A stretch of DNA of 64,000 nucleotides, from positions 3,968,001 through 4,032,000 of the forward strand of contig NZ_CP070225.1 in assembly GCF_021631985.1 (NCBI RefSeq), written 5' to 3'. The number at the start of each line of letters is the position of its first letter. The first letter of the stretch is position 1. This document shows positions 34,627 through 43,208 of this stretch, one piece after another. This DNA is from Sandaracinus amylolyticus. Lineage in GTDB: Bacteria > Myxococcota_A > Polyangia > Polyangiales > Sandaracinaceae. Both the position numbers and the translations under genes were made by a program. The notes below the pieces were generated by a model. It was not told where the DNA came from. It searched no databases and saw nothing but the letters and a program-made list of their open reading frames with translations.

Positions 34627-35711
34627 GCGGCAAGCGCGGACGACCGAGGCGCGAGCGCTACGCGCTGCTCATGGGCGGGCTCTGGAAGAACCCGAAGATC
34701 CGTCGCATCTCCAACGAGGCGCTCGGCGTGCTCACGCGCGCGTGGTCCTACGCGGCGTCCGAGATGACCGATGGCCTCGTGCCGGTCGAGATGCTCGAGA
34801 TGTGGGCGAAGCCGAAGCGCTGGCCCGCGATCCGCGCCGAGCTCACCGCGCGACATCCCGCGTCCGATGGGTGCCGCGGCGAGCCGCTCATCGCGATCGA
34901 CGCAGGAGAGATCGACGCGCTCTGCCACGACTTCACCACCATCAACATCACGCGCGCGAACTGGGAAAAGCAGCTCGAAGCCGACCGGAACAGGAAGGGT
35001 CCGAAGGGTGGATTTCCGGATGGAAATCCGACCGGAAACGGACCCGGAAATCCGACCGGAAATGACCCGGATTTCCAACCGGACGCTCCGGACGAGGACG
35101 AAGACGAAGAGATCTCCTCGCTACGCTCGGAGTCGCGTGCGCGCGACGCTGGCCGGTCGGAAAATCCAAAGCCCGCGCCGACGCCACCCCCGAGCCCCGC
35201 CGAACTGCACGGGCTCGGCATGCGCGCCACCGACCCGTCGAAGTCGGGGCTCGTGCGGCTGTGGGCCGAGGCCTACGCGACGAAGCGCCGCAACGCGAAG
35301 TGCGTGTGGCTCGGACGCTCGCAGGTCGACGCGATCGTGCGAGGCGCCCCGATGCCGGCGCATCGAACGCAGGCCGACGCGCTCGAGGCGCTCGCGCAGT
35401 GGCTCGCCGACGAGCACCGCGCGGCCGAGCACGCCGCGATCGTCGAGCGAGTGCTCGCCGGGGCGTTCGCCGATCCGTGGATGCGCGAAGCGACCTACCC
35501 GCTCGCGCGGATCGCGGCGGAGCCCGGCCGGTACCTGCAGGCGCCCGCAAGAGGCCGTGCGGCGCTGCCCTCGGCCGACGAGCACGCGGCGAACGCGACG
35601 ACCGACGAGGAGCTCGGGCAGCTCGGGCTGTTGCCCGACGAGACGCCCGAGGGGCGCGCAGCGCTCGAGCGGCGCCTGAACACGTACGCGAAGGGGGTGC
35701 TCGGTGGCTGA
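34623..35711 (+). CDS. replication initiator-like protein
   Basis: A 362-residue protein. The first 110 residues (YALLMGGLWKNPKIRRISNE, then TRAWSYAASEMTDGLVPVEM) look like the winged-helix N-terminus of phage replisome organisers. A Gly/Asn/Pro-rich linker (about 124-158) follows; its DNA contains iteron-like boxes. An acidic stretch (DEDEDEE) and a conserved-looking C-terminal region (VRLWAEAYATKRRNAKCVWL) follow. The next gene is a DnaC-like loader, as in lambda O/P-type replication modules. GTG start coupled to the HNH gene stop; ends overlapping the loader by 8 bp. Confidence 0.65.
   Translation: MSGKRGRPRRERYALLMGGLWKNPKIRRISNEALGVLTRAWSYAASEMTDGLVPVEMLEMWAKPKRWPAIRAELTARHPASDGCRGEPLIAIDAGEIDALCHDFTTINITRANWEKQLEADRNRKGPKGGFPDGNPTGNGPGNPTGNDPDFQPDAPDEDEDEEISSLRSESRARDAGRSENPKPAPTPPPSPAELHGLGMRATDPSKSGLVRLWAEAYATKRRNAKCVWLGRSQVDAIVRGAPMPAHRTQADALEALAQWLADEHRAAEHAAIVERVLAGAFADPWMREATYPLARIAAEPGRYLQAPARGRAALPSADEHAANATTDEELGQLGLLPDETPEGRAALERRLNTYAKGVLGG
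35010..35076 (+). other. candidate replication origin (iteron-like boxes) inside the initiator gene
   Basis: Four 8-bp boxes GGAAATCC lie within 67 bp: reverse at 35010-35017, forward at 35022 and 35046, reverse at 35069. The two forward boxes are in a 17-bp direct repeat, GGAAATCCGACCGGAAA, at 35022-35038 and 35046-35062 (24-bp spacing). The boxes are AT-rich by local standards. Lambdoid phages also place iterons within the O initiator gene. Confidence 0.55.
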
Positions 35712-36600
35712 CGGCGAGACGAAGGCGCCTCCGTGCGCCGAGTGCGGTTCGAGCGAGCACGTCCTCGACGCGTGCCCGCTGCGCGCGATGATCGAGCGCG
35801 ACGCTCGCCTTCGACGTGAGCGCGAGGAGCGCCGCGGGGCCGAGCGACCTCTCGCGCCTGTCGGTCGTGATCTCGCCGCCGTGATCGAGGCGACCGCCGC
35901 GATGGCGACCGCGAGCGACGAGGACATCCACCGGATGGAGGTTCGGCTCCGTCGGCAGGAGCGCAACGAGCGGCTCCTCGCGAGCGGGGTCGCAGAGCCC
36001 GGACCGCTTCGAGACGAAGACCGGAGGATGCTGCTCGACGAGACCTTCGATCCAAACAAGCACGCGATGCGCGTCGTGCGCGGGTGGCTCGCTCGAGCGA
36101 CCGACACCGTCACGCCCGATCGCAACATGCTCGTGCTGTGTGGCGAGCGGGGCACCGGCAAGACGCTCGCGGCTGCGTGGGCGATCGCGCAGATGGGCGG
36201 CCGGTACGTGACGCTCGAGGAGTACCTGCGCGACTACGCGCGGTGGCAGCGCGATCGCTCGCGCGAGGACGGAGGCAAGGCCGAACTCTCGCGGTACGAC
36301 GCGAGCGGCCTGCTCGTGATCGACGAGCTCCGCGGCGACCTCTCGCGCGACGACCTCGACGACTGGCTCGCGAAGCTCGAGCGCCCCGCGTGGCACCGCA
36401 TCGTCGACCGTCGACAGTCGCGACGTAGGCAGCTCACGATCGCGCTCACCAACGCGAAGAAGGGCGAGGTCGAACCTCCCTCGGGCTTCCTCGGCGCGCT
36501 CGTCGATGGGACGTACGACGGTCGCACCTACGACCGCATGCGTCGCGACGCGTACGTGATCGGGATCGAGGGCAAGAGCATGCGCGGCGGTGCGCTGTGA
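35704..36600 (+). CDS. DnaC-like helicase loader ATPase
   Basis: A 298-residue protein. A Cys-containing N-terminal region (PPCAECGSSEHVLDACPL) and a helical linker precede an AAA+ ATPase domain with Walker A GERGTGKT (147-154), Walker B LLVIDEL (203-209) and a sensor-like TIALTNAKKGE. This fits DnaC/IstB-type loaders that place the replicative helicase at the origin. It overlaps the initiator gene by 8 bp with a GTG start, matching a replication module. Confidence 0.8.
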   Translation: MADGETKAPPCAECGSSEHVLDACPLRAMIERDARLRREREERRGAERPLAPVGRDLAAVIEATAAMATASDEDIHRMEVRLRRQERNERLLASGVAEPGPLRDEDRRMLLDETFDPNKHAMRVVRGWLARATDTVTPDRNMLVLCGERGTGKTLAAAWAIAQMGGRYVTLEEYLRDYARWQRDRSREDGGKAELSRYDASGLLVIDELRGDLSRDDLDDWLAKLERPAWHRIVDRRQSRRRQLTIALTNAKKGEVEPPSGFLGALVDGTYDGRTYDRMRRDAYVIGIEGKSMRGGAL

Positions 36601-36968
36601 CCGAGCTCCGCTACACGCTCCCGGGCCGCCCCGTCACGTGGAAGCGCGCCCGCTCGAAGGGCTCGCAGCGCTGGACGGACCCCGCGATGCGCGCTGCGCA
36701 GCACGCTCACGCCCTGCTCGTGCAGTCGCTCGTAGCGCGCATGCGCACGTGGCCGCTCGAAGCGCACTACACGCTCGAGGTCGTCGCGTACTGCGCCCCG
36801 GTGCAGCGTGGCGACGCCGACAACTACGCGAAGCTCGTGGCCGATGCGTTGCAGGGCGTCGCCTACACGAACGACCGGCGCCTCGTCGACGTCCGTGGGC
36901 GACGTGAGATCGACGCAGCCAGCCCGCGCACCGAGGTCGTGCTGCGCGTCGTGGAGTGTGCTCGATGA
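36597..36968 (+). CDS. RusA-family Holliday junction resolvase
   Basis: A 123-residue protein of the usual RusA length. It has PGRPVTWKRAR near the start and the metal-binding core QRGDADNYAKLVADALQGV and TNDRRLVDV, giving the conserved acidic residues Asp73, Asp75 and Asp93. It would resolve four-way junctions made by the ERF/exonuclease recombination genes. GTG start coupled to the loader stop (GTGA). Confidence 0.85.
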   Translation: MTELRYTLPGRPVTWKRARSKGSQRWTDPAMRAAQHAHALLVQSLVARMRTWPLEAHYTLEVVAYCAPVQRGDADNYAKLVADALQGVAYTNDRRLVDVRGRREIDAASPRTEVVLRVVECAR

Positions 36969-37378
36969 GCGCCCACCCCGACGCGACGCTCCCCGTCACC
37001 CCGCTGCGCGCGTGGCGTCACTCGGATCGCGGCTTCCCGTGGACGAAGCTCGAGAAGCGCACCGGCGTGCCGCTTCGCACCATCATGGCGATCGCGGCGG
37101 GGCGGCGGGCATCTCCTGAGAACGCCCAGAGGATCTCGAAGGCGACGGGAATCCCGATGCGCGATCTGCTCGGCCTGCCGAGTGCGAAGCGCGAGGAGCG
37201 CGTCGCGACGGTGATCGCCGAACTCGACACCGAGATCGACCGCGACATCGCGACCGACAGGCGCGTGATCGAAGCAGTCCGCGCACGCGACGAGCGCGTC
37301 GCCAAGGTCGTTGCGCAGGCCATCGACGAGAGCGCGACCGAGCGCTCGACGCGACGCCGTCGAGGAGTCGACCTCTGA
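36965..37378 (+). CDS. HTH regulator
   Basis: A 137-residue protein with an XRE-like helix-turn-helix in the first half (FPWTKLEKRTGVPLRTIMAI, then NAQRISKATGIPMRDLLGLP) and a helical C-terminal part rich in Arg/Glu. ATG coupled to the resolvase stop. Candidate late regulator by position; target unknown. About 97 bp of intergenic sequence (37379-37475) follow, with a G-rich run and AGGAGGG before the next gene. Confidence 0.65.
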   Translation: MSAHPDATLPVTPLRAWRHSDRGFPWTKLEKRTGVPLRTIMAIAAGRRASPENAQRISKATGIPMRDLLGLPSAKREERVATVIAELDTEIDRDIATDRRVIEAVRARDERVAKVVAQAIDESATERSTRRRRGVDL

Positions 37379-37475
37379 TGCTCGACCGAAATCACCAAGG
37401 GGGGTGGGGGTCGGTGCGGCTTGCCGCGCGCGCGTCGGACGCGATTTCAGGTGCCAGATGTAGGAGGGCCTCGCC

Positions 37476-37913
37476 GTGATCTACTTCGTCCGTGCAGTCG
37501 GCACGCCGTACGTGAAGGTCGGCTTCGCCTCGGAGGACGTGGCGGCGAGGGTCGCGACGCTGCAGTGCGGGTGCCCGCACCTGCTCGCGATCCTCGGCGT
37601 GATCGACGGCGACATGACGGCAGAGGCCGAGCTCCACCGGGTGCTCGGACACCGACGCGTGCGGGGCGAGTGGTTCGCGATCGAGGGCGAGTCGCTACCC
37701 GCGCTACTCGATGAGATCGACGCGGCGCGGCGCGGTCGTGCCGCGTGGAACGCGTCGGACGCGAGGGGCCCCGCGTTCCTCGGCGAGCGGATCGCGCACC
37801 GGGTCGGAGCGCTGCGCGACGAGCTCCAGAAGCTCCGCGACGTCGTGTCGTCGATGGGCATCGACACGGGGCACGAGGGCCGGATCGATGCCGCGATCGA
37901 GGCGCTCCGATGA
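37476..37913 (+). CDS. GIY-YIG nuclease-like protein
   Basis: A 145-residue protein beginning with VIYFVRAVGTPYVKVGFASE and LQCGCPHLLAILGVIDGDM, then AEAELHRVLGHRRVRGEWF. This is the T5orf172/Bro-N-associated GIY-YIG pattern (YVKVG, then LQxGCP, then ExxLHRxL and GEWF), a nuclease common in phages. The GTG start follows AGGAGGG by 7 bp, the strongest ribosome-binding site in this operon. Function in phage biology unknown. Confidence 0.75.
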   Translation: MIYFVRAVGTPYVKVGFASEDVAARVATLQCGCPHLLAILGVIDGDMTAEAELHRVLGHRRVRGEWFAIEGESLPALLDEIDAARRGRAAWNASDARGPAFLGERIAHRVGALRDELQKLRDVVSSMGIDTGHEGRIDAAIEALR

Positions 37914-38227
37914 TCGGCGCCCTCCGACTCGGCCTCGAGCTCCCCTGCCCGCTCTGCCCGCGGAGCCTGCCGGCGGGCAAGGACCTGTGCTCGAAGTGCG
38001 AAGGCGAGTTCCGCCCGACCCCGCTGCGCGCGTGGCGAGCCGTGCACGACGTCTCACTGCTCGAGCTGCAGGAGGACACGGGGCTCTCGAAGCGCACGGT
38101 CCTGCGCGCCGACGCGGGCGAACGGATGAGCCACGAGGCGGCGCGCGCGCTCGCGAAGCGCACGGGCCTGCACTGGCGTGTGTTCCGGCCGAAGACGAGC
38201 GCGCCCGCGGGCGCGGGAGGTGTGTGA
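37910..38227 (+). CDS. zinc-ribbon plus HTH protein
   Basis: A 105-residue protein with two Cys pairs at the start (PCPLCPRSL and LCSKCEGEF) and an HTH-like second half (HDVSLLELQEDTGLSKRTVL, then MSHEAARALAKRTG). It shares the segment TPLRAWR with the HTH gene at 36,965, so the two may have a common origin. ATG coupled to the GIY-YIG stop. Function unknown. Confidence 0.6.
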   Translation: MIGALRLGLELPCPLCPRSLPAGKDLCSKCEGEFRPTPLRAWRAVHDVSLLELQEDTGLSKRTVLRADAGERMSHEAARALAKRTGLHWRVFRPKTSAPAGAGGV

Positions 38228-38694
38228 TGACGACGATCGGGAAGTGGACCGCGCAGGCCTGCGACGCGTGCTCGCGACCGCCGGGTGCAAGCCGCGTCGG
38301 GCGTTGGTGCACCTGCGGCGGAGACCCGGAGCGACGTCTGCCTGTCGGGGCCTATCGCGCGACCGAGACTCGACCGCGCACGCTGCGCGACGACCTCGAG
38401 GTGCTGCGCGAGCGCGTCGACGCGGCGCTCGCAGCGATGTCGCGCCGCGCAGACGGCTTAGAGCTCATGCACCTGCACGTCGCGCTGCGGCGCGTCGAGC
38501 GCAGGATCGGCCCGCCGCTCTCGCTGAATCGCCCTGGCCCCGGCGCGAAACTGCTCGCGCGTGCCTGCGACATGGCAGCGGCCGCGCTCGATGGGACGCG
38601 ATGGCCGAGCGACCACCTGCAGCACCTCGCAGACGAGGCCGCGGGCGAGGCGCGTCACACGGCGGCGTTGCTGCGCGGAAGAGGCGAGTCGTGA
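38227..38694 (+). CDS. hypothetical prophage protein
   Basis: A 155-residue protein. The start has a Cys cluster (QACDACSRPPG, WCTCGGDPERR) and the rest is helical (RTLRDDLEVLRERVDAALAA, then LARACDMAAAALDGTRWPSD). ATG overlaps the previous stop by 1 bp. No known family. Confidence 0.55.
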   Translation: MTTIGKWTAQACDACSRPPGASRVGRWCTCGGDPERRLPVGAYRATETRPRTLRDDLEVLRERVDAALAAMSRRADGLELMHLHVALRRVERRIGPPLSLNRPGPGAKLLARACDMAAAALDGTRWPSDHLQHLADEAAGEARHTAALLRGRGES

Positions 38695-38861
38695 GCACGC
38701 TCGCCGAGCACATCGAGCGCGATCCCGCCGCGGTGCTCGAGGTCTTCGAGGACCTCGCGCGTTCGGCTCGCATGGGCCGGCTCCGACGGGCCGGCGGAGG
38801 CGCGTACCGCGAGTGCTCGTGGTGCGAGAAGTCATCGTGCGCGTCGGACGCGTGGAGCTGA
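38691..38861 (+). CDS. very small prophage protein
   Basis: A 56-residue protein (LAEHIERDPAAVLEVFEDLA, then YRECSWCEKSSCASDAWS), with one CxxC pair near the end. GTG coupled to the previous stop. No known family. Confidence 0.45.
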   Translation: MSTLAEHIERDPAAVLEVFEDLARSARMGRLRRAGGGAYRECSWCEKSSCASDAWS

Positions 38862-38865
38862 CGTG

Positions 38866-39210
38866 ATGGCCAACTTCGTCCACCGGAAGAACACCGACGA
38901 CGGACCGCGCTACCGCGTCTGGAACACGGTCGTCGACCGGTACGAGACGCCGCCGCTCACGCGCGGCGAGGTGATCGAGTACCTCGACAACCCGAACGCC
39001 GCCGAGCGAGTGGCACGCGCCGACGAGAACGGGACGTCGTCGAAGCTCGGAGACGCGCGCGACCCCGACGGGCCCTGGGACACCGAGACGTGCGAGGTCT
39101 GCGGCGGCTTCCACCACGCCTTCGTCGAGCGCGCGCATGGGCAGTGCGCTCGGTGCGGTGAGGCGGAGTTCGATCGGCCGCACGGCCCGCCGTGCGTGGT
39201 GGGGGCGTGA
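38866..39210 (+). CDS. hypothetical protein with zinc pairs
   Basis: A 114-residue protein (MANFVHRKNTDDGPRYRVWN, then CEVCGGFHHAFVERAHGQCA and CGEAEFD). The two Cys pairs suggest a zinc ribbon at the C-terminus. The GTG/ATG pair at 38,863/38,866 is preceded by GTGGAG. No known family. Confidence 0.55.
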   Translation: MANFVHRKNTDDGPRYRVWNTVVDRYETPPLTRGEVIEYLDNPNAAERVARADENGTSSKLGDARDPDGPWDTETCEVCGGFHHAFVERAHGQCARCGEAEFDRPHGPPCVVGA

Positions 39211-39407
39211 CCGTGCGCGCTCAGGCCGAGCGGATGACCGACGCGCTCCGCGCAGCGGTGCCCGACGCGCGCGTGCGGGTGCCGGTGCTGCGCGCGATCG
39301 TGGACTGGGACGCGGAGCTCCGGCGGCTGTACGAGCGGATGGTGGTGAGCGCGTTCGCGCTCGGTCTAATCTTCGGCGCGATCGCCGGGGCGGCGTTGGC
39401 GCGATGA
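39207..39407 (+). CDS. small membrane protein upstream of terminase
   Basis: A 66-residue protein with one C-terminal membrane helix (MVVSAFALGLIFGAIAGAAL). GTG coupled to the previous stop. Function unknown. Confidence 0.5.
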   Translation: MTVRAQAERMTDALRAAVPDARVRVPVLRAIVDWDAELRRLYERMVVSAFALGLIFGAIAGAALAR

Positions 39408-39715
39408 CGGCGGAGCGCCCCGACAAGCCCGCCCGCAAGCGGTCCGGGAAGAAGCGCTCGAAGCCGCCGAGCTCCCCGAGCACCGCGATGGACGTCGCGC
39501 GCGCGCTGGTCGCGGAGGGCGACCCGGAGAGCTGGCGCAAGCCGATGGCGAGCACGCTGCGCACGCTCCTCGCCGAGCTCGATCGACGCGTCGCGCTCGG
39601 CGGCGACCCCGGCGGCCTGTCGACCCTCGAGCTCATCGGCGCTCTGGGGAAGCTCGGCGCGATCGCGACCGAGGCCGAGTCGCTTCTCGGGCCCGAGGTC
39701 GACCCCAAGGGCTGA
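39404..39715 (+). CDS. candidate small terminase subunit
   Basis: A 103-residue protein with a basic N-terminus (KPARKRSGKKRSKPPS) and helical stretches (AMDVARALVAEGDPESWRKP, then LRTLLAELDRRVALGGDPGG, LIGALGKLGAIATEAESLLG). It lies immediately upstream of the large terminase gene (1 bp). Its length and basic tail are right for a DNA-recognising small subunit, but no HTH is evident, so the call rests on position. Confidence 0.5.
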   Translation: MTAERPDKPARKRSGKKRSKPPSSPSTAMDVARALVAEGDPESWRKPMASTLRTLLAELDRRVALGGDPGGLSTLELIGALGKLGAIATEAESLLGPEVDPKG

Positions 39716-39716
39716 C

Positions 39717-41267
39717 GTGGGCGCGATCGCGGCACGAGTCGCACGGATCGAGCGCGAGCGCGCGAAGGTGATCGCACGTCGTGCTCGCTTCGGGCGCTCG
39801 CGCGCGATCGAGCCGGGCCGACTGCTGACGCTCGTCCCGCGCGTCTCGCCGCAGCTGCAGGAGCCCGAGCACCTCGAACCCGTCGCGAACGAGATCGAGC
39901 GCGCGCTCGACGAGACGGTCGAGGTCTGCATCTCGGTCCCGCCCCGGCACGGCAAGACGACGCTCCTCGTGCACGCGATCGTGTGGCTGCTCCTGCGCGA
40001 TCCGACGTGCACCATCCTCTACGCGTCGTACGCGCACGGCTTCGCCGCGAAGCAGGTGCGCAAGGCGATGCGCCTCGCGGTGAAGGCCGGGATCGCGCTC
40101 GGCGACGTGCGCCGGCGCGACGAGTGGACGACGGCCGCGGGCGGCGGCGTGAAGGCCTGCGGCGTCGGCGGGCAGATCACCGGCGAGGGCTTCCGGGTCG
40201 TCTTCGTCGACGACCCGCACAAGAACCGCGCAGAGGCGGAGTCGCGCCGAATTCGCGAGCGCGTGATCGACGGCTTCCGCGAGGACATCTACACGCGCCA
40301 GGACCCGCGCGGCACGAGCGTGTTCGTCGTCCACACGCGCTGGCACGAGAACGACCTGATCGGCGAGCTCACCCGCGCGCAGGCGTCGAACGACGACGTC
40401 GAGGCGGTGCCGCCGTTCAAGCTGCTCAACCTCACCGCGATCAGCGGGGCCGCCAACGACGGCGCGTACGGGCTGCGCGCGCTCGCTCCGAAGCTCTTCA
40501 CGCTCGACCGGCTGCAGCGCCTTCGCGCGCGCGTCGGCGAGTACGGGTGGTGGTCGCTCTACATGGGTTCGCCGCGCCCGCGCTCGGGCGCGGTGTTCGG
40601 CGATCCGAACCTCGTCGACGAGCTCGAGAGCACGGGCACGTTCCGGTACGCGATCGGCGTCGACATCGCGCGCACGGCGCGCACGCGCAGCGACCACAAC
40701 GCCGCCGTCGTGCTGCGCCTGAACGTCGAGACCGGGACGATCGACGTCGTCGAGGCTCTCCGCGAGCAGGGCGTGCTCGCCGACCGGCGCGACGTCGAGC
40801 GCGAGGGCGCGATCGATCCGGGCTTCGCGCGGCGTCTGCACGCGCTCGTCGGGCGCTACCCGGGCGCGCGCGTCGTCATGTACACGGGGCGCACCGAGGA
40901 CCAGCTGCTCGAGCTGCTCGCGAGCCACGCGGACTATCCCGTCTACATCGACGCGTGGCCTGCGACGACGGAGAAGTTCGAGCGCGCGCAGGGATGGGCC
41001 GGCGCATACAACGACCCGCGCGGCCGCGTGCGCATCCCGCGCAAGGCGATGTGGGCGTCGAAGTTCATCGCCGAGCACTCGGCGTTCACGGGCAACAAGG
41101 GCGATCCGGACGACCAGGTCGACGCAGCGGCCGCGGCGTTCGATGCGCTGCGGCAGAGCGACGGCCTCGAAGTGCTCACGCCCTCGAGCGGCGCGCGCCG
41201 CGACGCGGCCGATGCGGGGGTGGCGTCCCGCGCTCGACGCCGCGCCCGCGGCTTCTTCGCGGGGTGA
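39717..41267 (+). CDS. large terminase subunit (TerL)
   Basis: A 516-residue packaging motor. The ATPase domain has Walker A SVPPRHGKTTL (about 75-82) and Walker B VVFVDDPHKN (161-167). The nuclease domain begins at YAIGVDIARTARTRSDHN (an RNase H-like acidic strand) with the late motif DPDDQVDAAAAAF. The PPRHGKT Walker A is typical of a widespread TerL group. GTG start 1 bp after the small-subunit candidate. It powers DNA into the capsid through the portal and cuts the concatemer. Confidence 0.9.
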   Translation: MGAIAARVARIERERAKVIARRARFGRSRAIEPGRLLTLVPRVSPQLQEPEHLEPVANEIERALDETVEVCISVPPRHGKTTLLVHAIVWLLLRDPTCTILYASYAHGFAAKQVRKAMRLAVKAGIALGDVRRRDEWTTAAGGGVKACGVGGQITGEGFRVVFVDDPHKNRAEAESRRIRERVIDGFREDIYTRQDPRGTSVFVVHTRWHENDLIGELTRAQASNDDVEAVPPFKLLNLTAISGAANDGAYGLRALAPKLFTLDRLQRLRARVGEYGWWSLYMGSPRPRSGAVFGDPNLVDELESTGTFRYAIGVDIARTARTRSDHNAAVVLRLNVETGTIDVVEALREQGVLADRRDVEREGAIDPGFARRLHALVGRYPGARVVMYTGRTEDQLLELLASHADYPVYIDAWPATTEKFERAQGWAGAYNDPRGRVRIPRKAMWASKFIAEHSAFTGNKGDPDDQVDAAAAAFDALRQSDGLEVLTPSSGARRDAADAGVASRARRRARGFFAG

Positions 41268-41283
41268 CCACGCGCTGGGGTGA

Positions 41284-43086
41284 CTACGTGCTCGCGACGA
41301 TCGTCGACAGCGCCGCGCGCCCCTCGTCCGTGAGCCAGCCGCCACGGAGCGAACTACCGTACTCCCACCACCCACGGCGAGCCCACTTGCCGAGGACGTA
41401 CGCCTCGCGCTTCGTGACATCGACGAGGTCGTCGGCGCCGTCGCGGAGCACGCCCTTCGGATGCGCGAGCACGCGCTTCGCGAGCCCGACCTCGTCAGAC
41501 TTGCGACCGGTGCCATCATCGCCGTCCTCGAGGCCGCTCGCGGCCGGCGCGGGGCGCGTGCGCTCGATAAACGATGCTCGGCGCCAGCTCCACTGGCGCG
41601 CGGGATTCGGCGCGTCGAGGTCGACGAAGAACACCGTCGTCTCGCTCACCGAGGTGACCTGCAGCCGGTGCCCGTCCTCGGTGTCGATCCACTCGGTCTC
41701 GGGCTGGATCGGGTCCTCTGTGGACTCCTGCTCGGCGAGCGCGTCGCTCGGCTCCGTCGGCTCGCTCTTCGGCCTCGACGCCGCGGCCGCGCGCGCGAGG
41801 TTCACGGCCTCTTGCGGCGTGATCGAGGGCGCGGCGAGTCGAATCATGAGAGCGCCGGTCTCGGGCGTGCGCGTGCCCGCCTCGACGGCTGCGACGATCG
41901 CCGCGACCGCGCTCACCTGCGAGTCGCTGAGCTCGGCGCCCTCCGTCTTCTTGCTCGCGACGACCCACCCGATGCGCGGCACGGGCGCGAACACGCCGCC
42001 GAAGCGGTGGCGATTGAACCAGATCAGGTACTTCGTGAGATCGCGGCGGATCGTCGCGGCGAGCGAGCGCTCGTCGAGCGCGATGCGCGCGTCGACGGTG
42101 GCGCCCCGGCGGCTCTCGACCGACGCGTAGGCGCCGATGCGCGACGGCTGGTTGAGGTCGGTCATGCCGAGGATCGCCTTGGCGATCTCGTTGTTCATCG
42201 CGAGGTCGAACTCTTTCCACGTCCCCGCGTCCTTCATCGTCGACTCGAGCAACTGGAACGCGGCCGGCTCTTCGATGACCGCCGCGTGATCGGCGGAGAG
42301 CTGCTCCATCGACTCGAGGGCCTTCTCGCGGACCTCGCGCGATGCGTCGCGCGGGACCCTCGCCCACATGAAGGGCCATGCGAAGCGCTCGGCGCCGCTG
42401 AGCCAGAACTGCTGGCCCCACTTCTTGAACAAGTAGGGCCAGCACACCGAGCGGAAGACGCCGGTGAGCGCGGGGTATCCGCTCGTCGTCTTCGGCGTGT
42501 GGACGATCCACTTGCCGGGCTCGAGCGGGAGCCCCTCGGCGTGCACGCGCTCGCCGTCGTCGACGAGCCGCGGCTCCCAGGTGCGCGAGTACATGAACCG
42601 GCGCGCGTGGACCCAGTGCAGGCCGACGGGCAGCCACGTGTTGTCCTCGAAGCGCCACTCGATCTCGGCGAACGCAGCGCCCTTCCCGATGCCGTCGAGA
42701 AGATCGTGGATGACGTCGTCGAACGTCGGGTGCTGCTCGATGATGTTCTCGACGAACGCGCGCGCGTCGTCGGCGTAGCGGTCGCGCGCGGGATCGCCGG
42801 TGTGCCCGGGCAGCACCTCGCGGCGCGCGCCGCTCACCGCCGCGATGCGCGTCTCGTACGCGGCGCGCACGCCAGCGTCGATCACCATGCGGTCGCAGAG
42901 ATCGGCCCAGTTCTCGACGCGCCCGCGCTCGGTTTCGCGAAGGATCGATCCGAGCTTCGCGGGCGTGAACTCTGCGAACTTCGAGCTGAGGTCGCGCTGG
43001 TCTCGCACCGTCGCGCGCGCGATGCGGCGCGTGACCGGCCGCACGACGAGCGGCGCTGCGGTCTGCTGCTCTTCGGCGTTGCTCAC
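41284..43086 (-). CDS. Mu gp29-like (DUF935) portal protein, on the minus strand
   Basis: A 600-residue portal protein of the Mu gp29/DUF935 type: ENWADLCDRMVIDAGVRAAY, then TFDDVIHDLLDGIGKGAAFA, EIEWRFEDNTWLPVGLHWVH, TPKTTSGYPALTGVFRSVCW and SVESRRGATVDARIALDERS, the usual order. The last 110 residues (ETEWIDTEDGHRLQVTSVSE onward) look like a separate add-on. It forms the dodecameric portal vertex. Alone in the head module it runs against the other genes: it converges on the terminase and diverges from the protease. The upstream divergent region contains the 38-bp repeated hairpin element. Confidence 0.82.
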   Translation of the reverse strand: MSNAEEQQTAAPLVVRPVTRRIARATVRDQRDLSSKFAEFTPAKLGSILRETERGRVENWADLCDRMVIDAGVRAAYETRIAAVSGARREVLPGHTGDPARDRYADDARAFVENIIEQHPTFDDVIHDLLDGIGKGAAFAEIEWRFEDNTWLPVGLHWVHARRFMYSRTWEPRLVDDGERVHAEGLPLEPGKWIVHTPKTTSGYPALTGVFRSVCWPYLFKKWGQQFWLSGAERFAWPFMWARVPRDASREVREKALESMEQLSADHAAVIEEPAAFQLLESTMKDAGTWKEFDLAMNNEIAKAILGMTDLNQPSRIGAYASVESRRGATVDARIALDERSLAATIRRDLTKYLIWFNRHRFGGVFAPVPRIGWVVASKKTEGAELSDSQVSAVAAIVAAVEAGTRTPETGALMIRLAAPSITPQEAVNLARAAAASRPKSEPTEPSDALAEQESTEDPIQPETEWIDTEDGHRLQVTSVSETTVFFVDLDAPNPARQWSWRRASFIERTRPAPAASGLEDGDDGTGRKSDEVGLAKRVLAHPKGVLRDGADDLVDVTKREAYVLGKWARRGWWEYGSSLRGGWLTDEGRAALSTIVAST

Positions 43087-43138
43087 GAGGCGCGTCGTGC
43101 GTCGCGCGCGAGGCTGAGACCATCATGACGCGCGCGAC

Positions 43139-43176
43139 ATGACGCGCGCGGCATGATGCGCGCGTCATCATTGTCG
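43139..43176. promoter_or_regulatory. 38-bp hairpin element, copy 1
   Basis: Arms ATGACGCGCGC (43139-43149) and GCGCGCGTCAT (43158-43168) flank GGCATGAT. A 13-bp direct repeat CATGACGCGCGCG lies at 43124 and 43138. The 38 bp recur at 58715-58752 with one difference. It lies in the divergent region between the portal and protease genes, 32 bp from the protease start codon. Confidence 0.8.
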
Positions 43177-43208
43177 CCCTCGATCGTGCTTCGCAGAGTC
43201 CCTCGCGC

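Noticed and set aside
37411-37430. A CTTGCCGC-like half-site before the GIY-YIG gene as a fifth operator.
   Set aside because: Only one arm is present; the other side is GCGCGCG, so the palindrome of the operator set is missing.
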